From positions 1 through 54,903 of the forward strand of contig JAAETT010000371.1 of the NCBI GenBank assembly GCA_024228115.1: DNA of 54,903 bases. The letters run 5' to 3'. The notes under the pieces were generated by a model. That model had not been told where the DNA came from and ran no database searches. It worked only from the letters and a program-made list of their open reading frames with translations. The position numbers and the translations under genes are program-made. Shown here one piece after another: positions 53,342 through 54,903 of the stretch (the first letter of the stretch is position 1; every line of letters begins with the position of its first letter). This stretch comes from a bacterium. Its GTDB lineage: Bacteria > Myxococcota_A > UBA9160 > UBA6930.

Positions 53342-54903
53342 ATGAACGCCCCCATCGAACGCGAGATTATGGAGGTCGATGTCCTTTTCGTCGGCGCCGG
53401 CCCGGCGACGCTGGCCTCGGCGTATCACCTGGTGAAGACCTGCGAAGAACGGGGCATCGAGGCACCGGCCGTGCTGGTGATCGAGAAGAGCGCCGAAGTC
53501 GGTGACCACATGTTGTCCGGAGCCTGCGTGAACCCCCGCGGCATCCGAGAGCTCATGCCCGACTTCCTCGACCAGGGGTTCCCCCTCGAGTTCGTCTGCG
53601 ACAAGCCGCAGACTCACGTCTTCCTGCCGAACTACCATTTCCGCCTCCCGATCAACCCACCGGAATTCGCAAAGCGTGGCTATATGGTTGCGTCTCTGAA
53701 CAAGGTGGCGAAGTGGCTGGCCGGAAAATGCGAAGAACTCGGCGTCGATATCTACTCCGGGTTCTCTGGGGATCGGTTGCTCCTGGAGGGCGACAAGGTC
53801 GTTGGCGTCCGACTCGGCGACATGGGCATCGACAAGGACGGCAAACAGAAGGGCACCTTCCAGGCCGGCATGGACATCCAGGCCAAGGTGACTGTGCTAG
53901 GCGAAGGCGTCCGCGGCTCGCTCACCAAGCAGCTGGTCTCCCGCTTCGGTCTCGAAGGCGACAACCCACAGATCTTCGAGACAGGCATCAAGGAAATCTG
54001 GCGGGTCAAGCCCGAAAACCACGTACCGGGTCGGGTCGTGCACGGCATGGTGCCACTTGATCTGATCGACGCCTTCGGCGGCATGTTTCTCTACGACATG
54101 CAAGACAACCTTGTTTCCTTCGGCGTGGTGACGGCGCTCGAGTCTTCCAATCCGTTCCTCGACCCCCACCTGCGGGCCCAAAAAGTCAAGACGAACCCTT
54201 TCTTCCGGAAGCTCTTCGACGGTGCGGAGCTGGTTCGGTACGGAGCGAAGACCATCCCGATTGGCGGCCTCACCTCGATGCCGAAGCTCTACACCGACGG
54301 CGCGTTGCTGATCGGCGATTCGGCGGGCTTCTGCAACGGAGAGAAACTCTCGGGCGTTCACTTGGCGATGAAGTCCGGGATGATGGCGGCGGAGACGATC
54401 GCCGACGCCGTGCAGGCGGACGACTTCACGTCCGTCACACTCGGCGGCTACACCGAGCGTTATCGACAAAGCTGGGCCTTCGAAGAACATTGGAAGACGC
54501 GCACCCACCACGCTTCGTTCGCCTCGAGCTTCGCCTTCACGGCCTTGAACGAACCATTCCGGCGTTTCCTCACCGACGGCGGAGGCCTGCTCGGCATGCC
54601 GACCTTCCACGCCGGCCACGAGGCCTACACGAAGCTCTCCGAACTGCCTCCGGAGAAGCGCGTCAAGGAAGAATTCGAGTTCGACGGCGTGCTCACCTTC
54701 TCGAAGGAACACCTCGTCGGTTTCTCCGGCACCGCCCACGAAGCCGACCAACCCTCGCATCTGGTCGTGGCCGACAAGGATCTCTGCAGTGACGTCTGCA
54801 CCGAGGAGTACGGCAACCCCTGCGTGAGCTTCTGCCCGGCCGCCGTCTACGAAATGATGGACGACCCGGAGACGCCCGGAAAGAAGCAGCTCTTCATCCA
54901 CCA
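53342..54903 (+). CDS. Electron-transfer flavoprotein:quinone oxidoreductase (3' end outside window)
   Basis: This membrane-bound enzyme passes electrons from acyl-CoA dehydrogenases, through ETF, to quinone. The 520 codons seen are open to the window edge. The FAD motif VLFVGAGPATLASAYHL lies at about residues 14-30, HMLSGACVNPRGIRELMPDF and GLTSMPKLYTDGALLIGDSA are typical. A ferredoxin-like C-terminal domain begins with CSDVCTEEYGNPCVSFCP, the cluster Cys. The third Gly of the FAD motif is Thr here. The ATG at 53342 has GGAGG 6 nt upstream. With SCP2 and TetR genes nearby it suggests an active fatty-acid oxidation pathway. Confidence 0.93.
   Translation, partial: MNAPIEREIMEVDVLFVGAGPATLASAYHLVKTCEERGIEAPAVLVIEKSAEVGDHMLSGACVNPRGIRELMPDFLDQGFPLEFVCDKPQTHVFLPNYHFRLPINPPEFAKRGYMVASLNKVAKWLAGKCEELGVDIYSGFSGDRLLLEGDKVVGVRLGDMGIDKDGKQKGTFQAGMDIQAKVTVLGEGVRGSLTKQLVSRFGLEGDNPQIFETGIKEIWRVKPENHVPGRVVHGMVPLDLIDAFGGMFLYDMQDNLVSFGVVTALESSNPFLDPHLRAQKVKTNPFFRKLFDGAELVRYGAKTIPIGGLTSMPKLYTDGALLIGDSAGFCNGEKLSGVHLAMKSGMMAAETIADAVQADDFTSVTLGGYTERYRQSWAFEEHWKTRTHHASFASSFAFTALNEPFRRFLTDGGGLLGMPTFHAGHEAYTKLSELPPEKRVKEEFEFDGVLTFSKEHLVGFSGTAHEADQPSHLVVADKDLCSDVCTEEYGNPCVSFCPAAVYEMMDDPETPGKKQLFIH

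Noticed and set aside
53897-54901. Minus-strand open frame at the right end
   Set aside because: It is antisense to the ETF:quinone oxidoreductase gene, whose plus-strand translation is clearly conserved but lacks a stop in the window.

Overview
This is GC-rich, densely packed chromosomal DNA from a Gram-negative bacterium. The envelope genes show this: BamD, LolA, Lgt, MltG, a lytic transglycosylase, CvpA and MreB. The PilZ, DUF1844, PilT and hybrid-kinase content, the short coupled operons with 4-bp ATGA overlaps and the many lipid and FAD enzymes fit the former Deltaproteobacteria (Myxococcota, Binatota or a similar lineage). That placement is inference. There are no insertion sequences, prophage genes or CRISPR arrays.

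Layout. 0.1-3.1 kb (minus): rplY, tRNA-Gln, ispE, a DUF1844 protein, a CDP-alcohol phosphatidyltransferase and a small protein. 3.2-4.8 kb (plus): bamD and a TPR gene. 4.8-7.0 kb: a phytoene-desaturase-like oxidoreductase and cvpA. 7.0-13.1 kb (minus): long-form ispG, alaS and a pilT-type ATPase. 13.3-19.1 kb (minus): a hybrid histidine kinase, then the operon pgpA-cinA-thpR-recA. 19.3-23.2 kb (plus): a HEAT-repeat protein, ruvX, mltG and an SCP2-domain protein. 23.4-28.1 kb: an accessory oxidative cluster with two divergent flavin halogenase-like proteins, an AurF-like diiron oxygenase and a TetR regulator. 28.2-37.1 kb (minus): a complete Pup-proteasome locus (arc, dop, pup, prcB, prcA, pafA), then a small membrane coiled-coil protein and mreB. 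37.4-47.3 kb (minus): lolA, ftsK, ssb, a PilZ protein, radC, a secreted protein of unknown function, an ECF sigma/anti-sigma pair, moaC, a monoacylglycerol-lipase-like hydrolase and a lytic transglycosylase. 47.7-54.9 kb: a PAS histidine kinase, lgt, a second TetR, an unknown helical protein, an MFS transporter, a 2[4Fe-4S] ferredoxin and an ETF:quinone oxidoreductase gene that runs off the window.

The outstanding feature is the intact pupylation and 20S proteasome system in a Gram-negative genome. The tagger (PafA), depupylase (Dop), tag (Pup, already ending in Gly-Gly-Glu), both 20S subunits and the ATPase (with a C-terminal Gln-Tyr-Leu docking motif) all keep their key residues. A good sigma70-type promoter lies about 317 nt upstream of arc, which gives the operon a long leader. 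Other points of interest are the halogenase-like/diiron cluster, a near-perfect 49-bp inverted repeat that supplies the end of cvpA and the stop codon of ispG, a second 31-bp-arm inverted-repeat element upstream of alaS, a C8/G15 tract between prcA and pafA, and an array of palindromic half-sites just upstream of recA.
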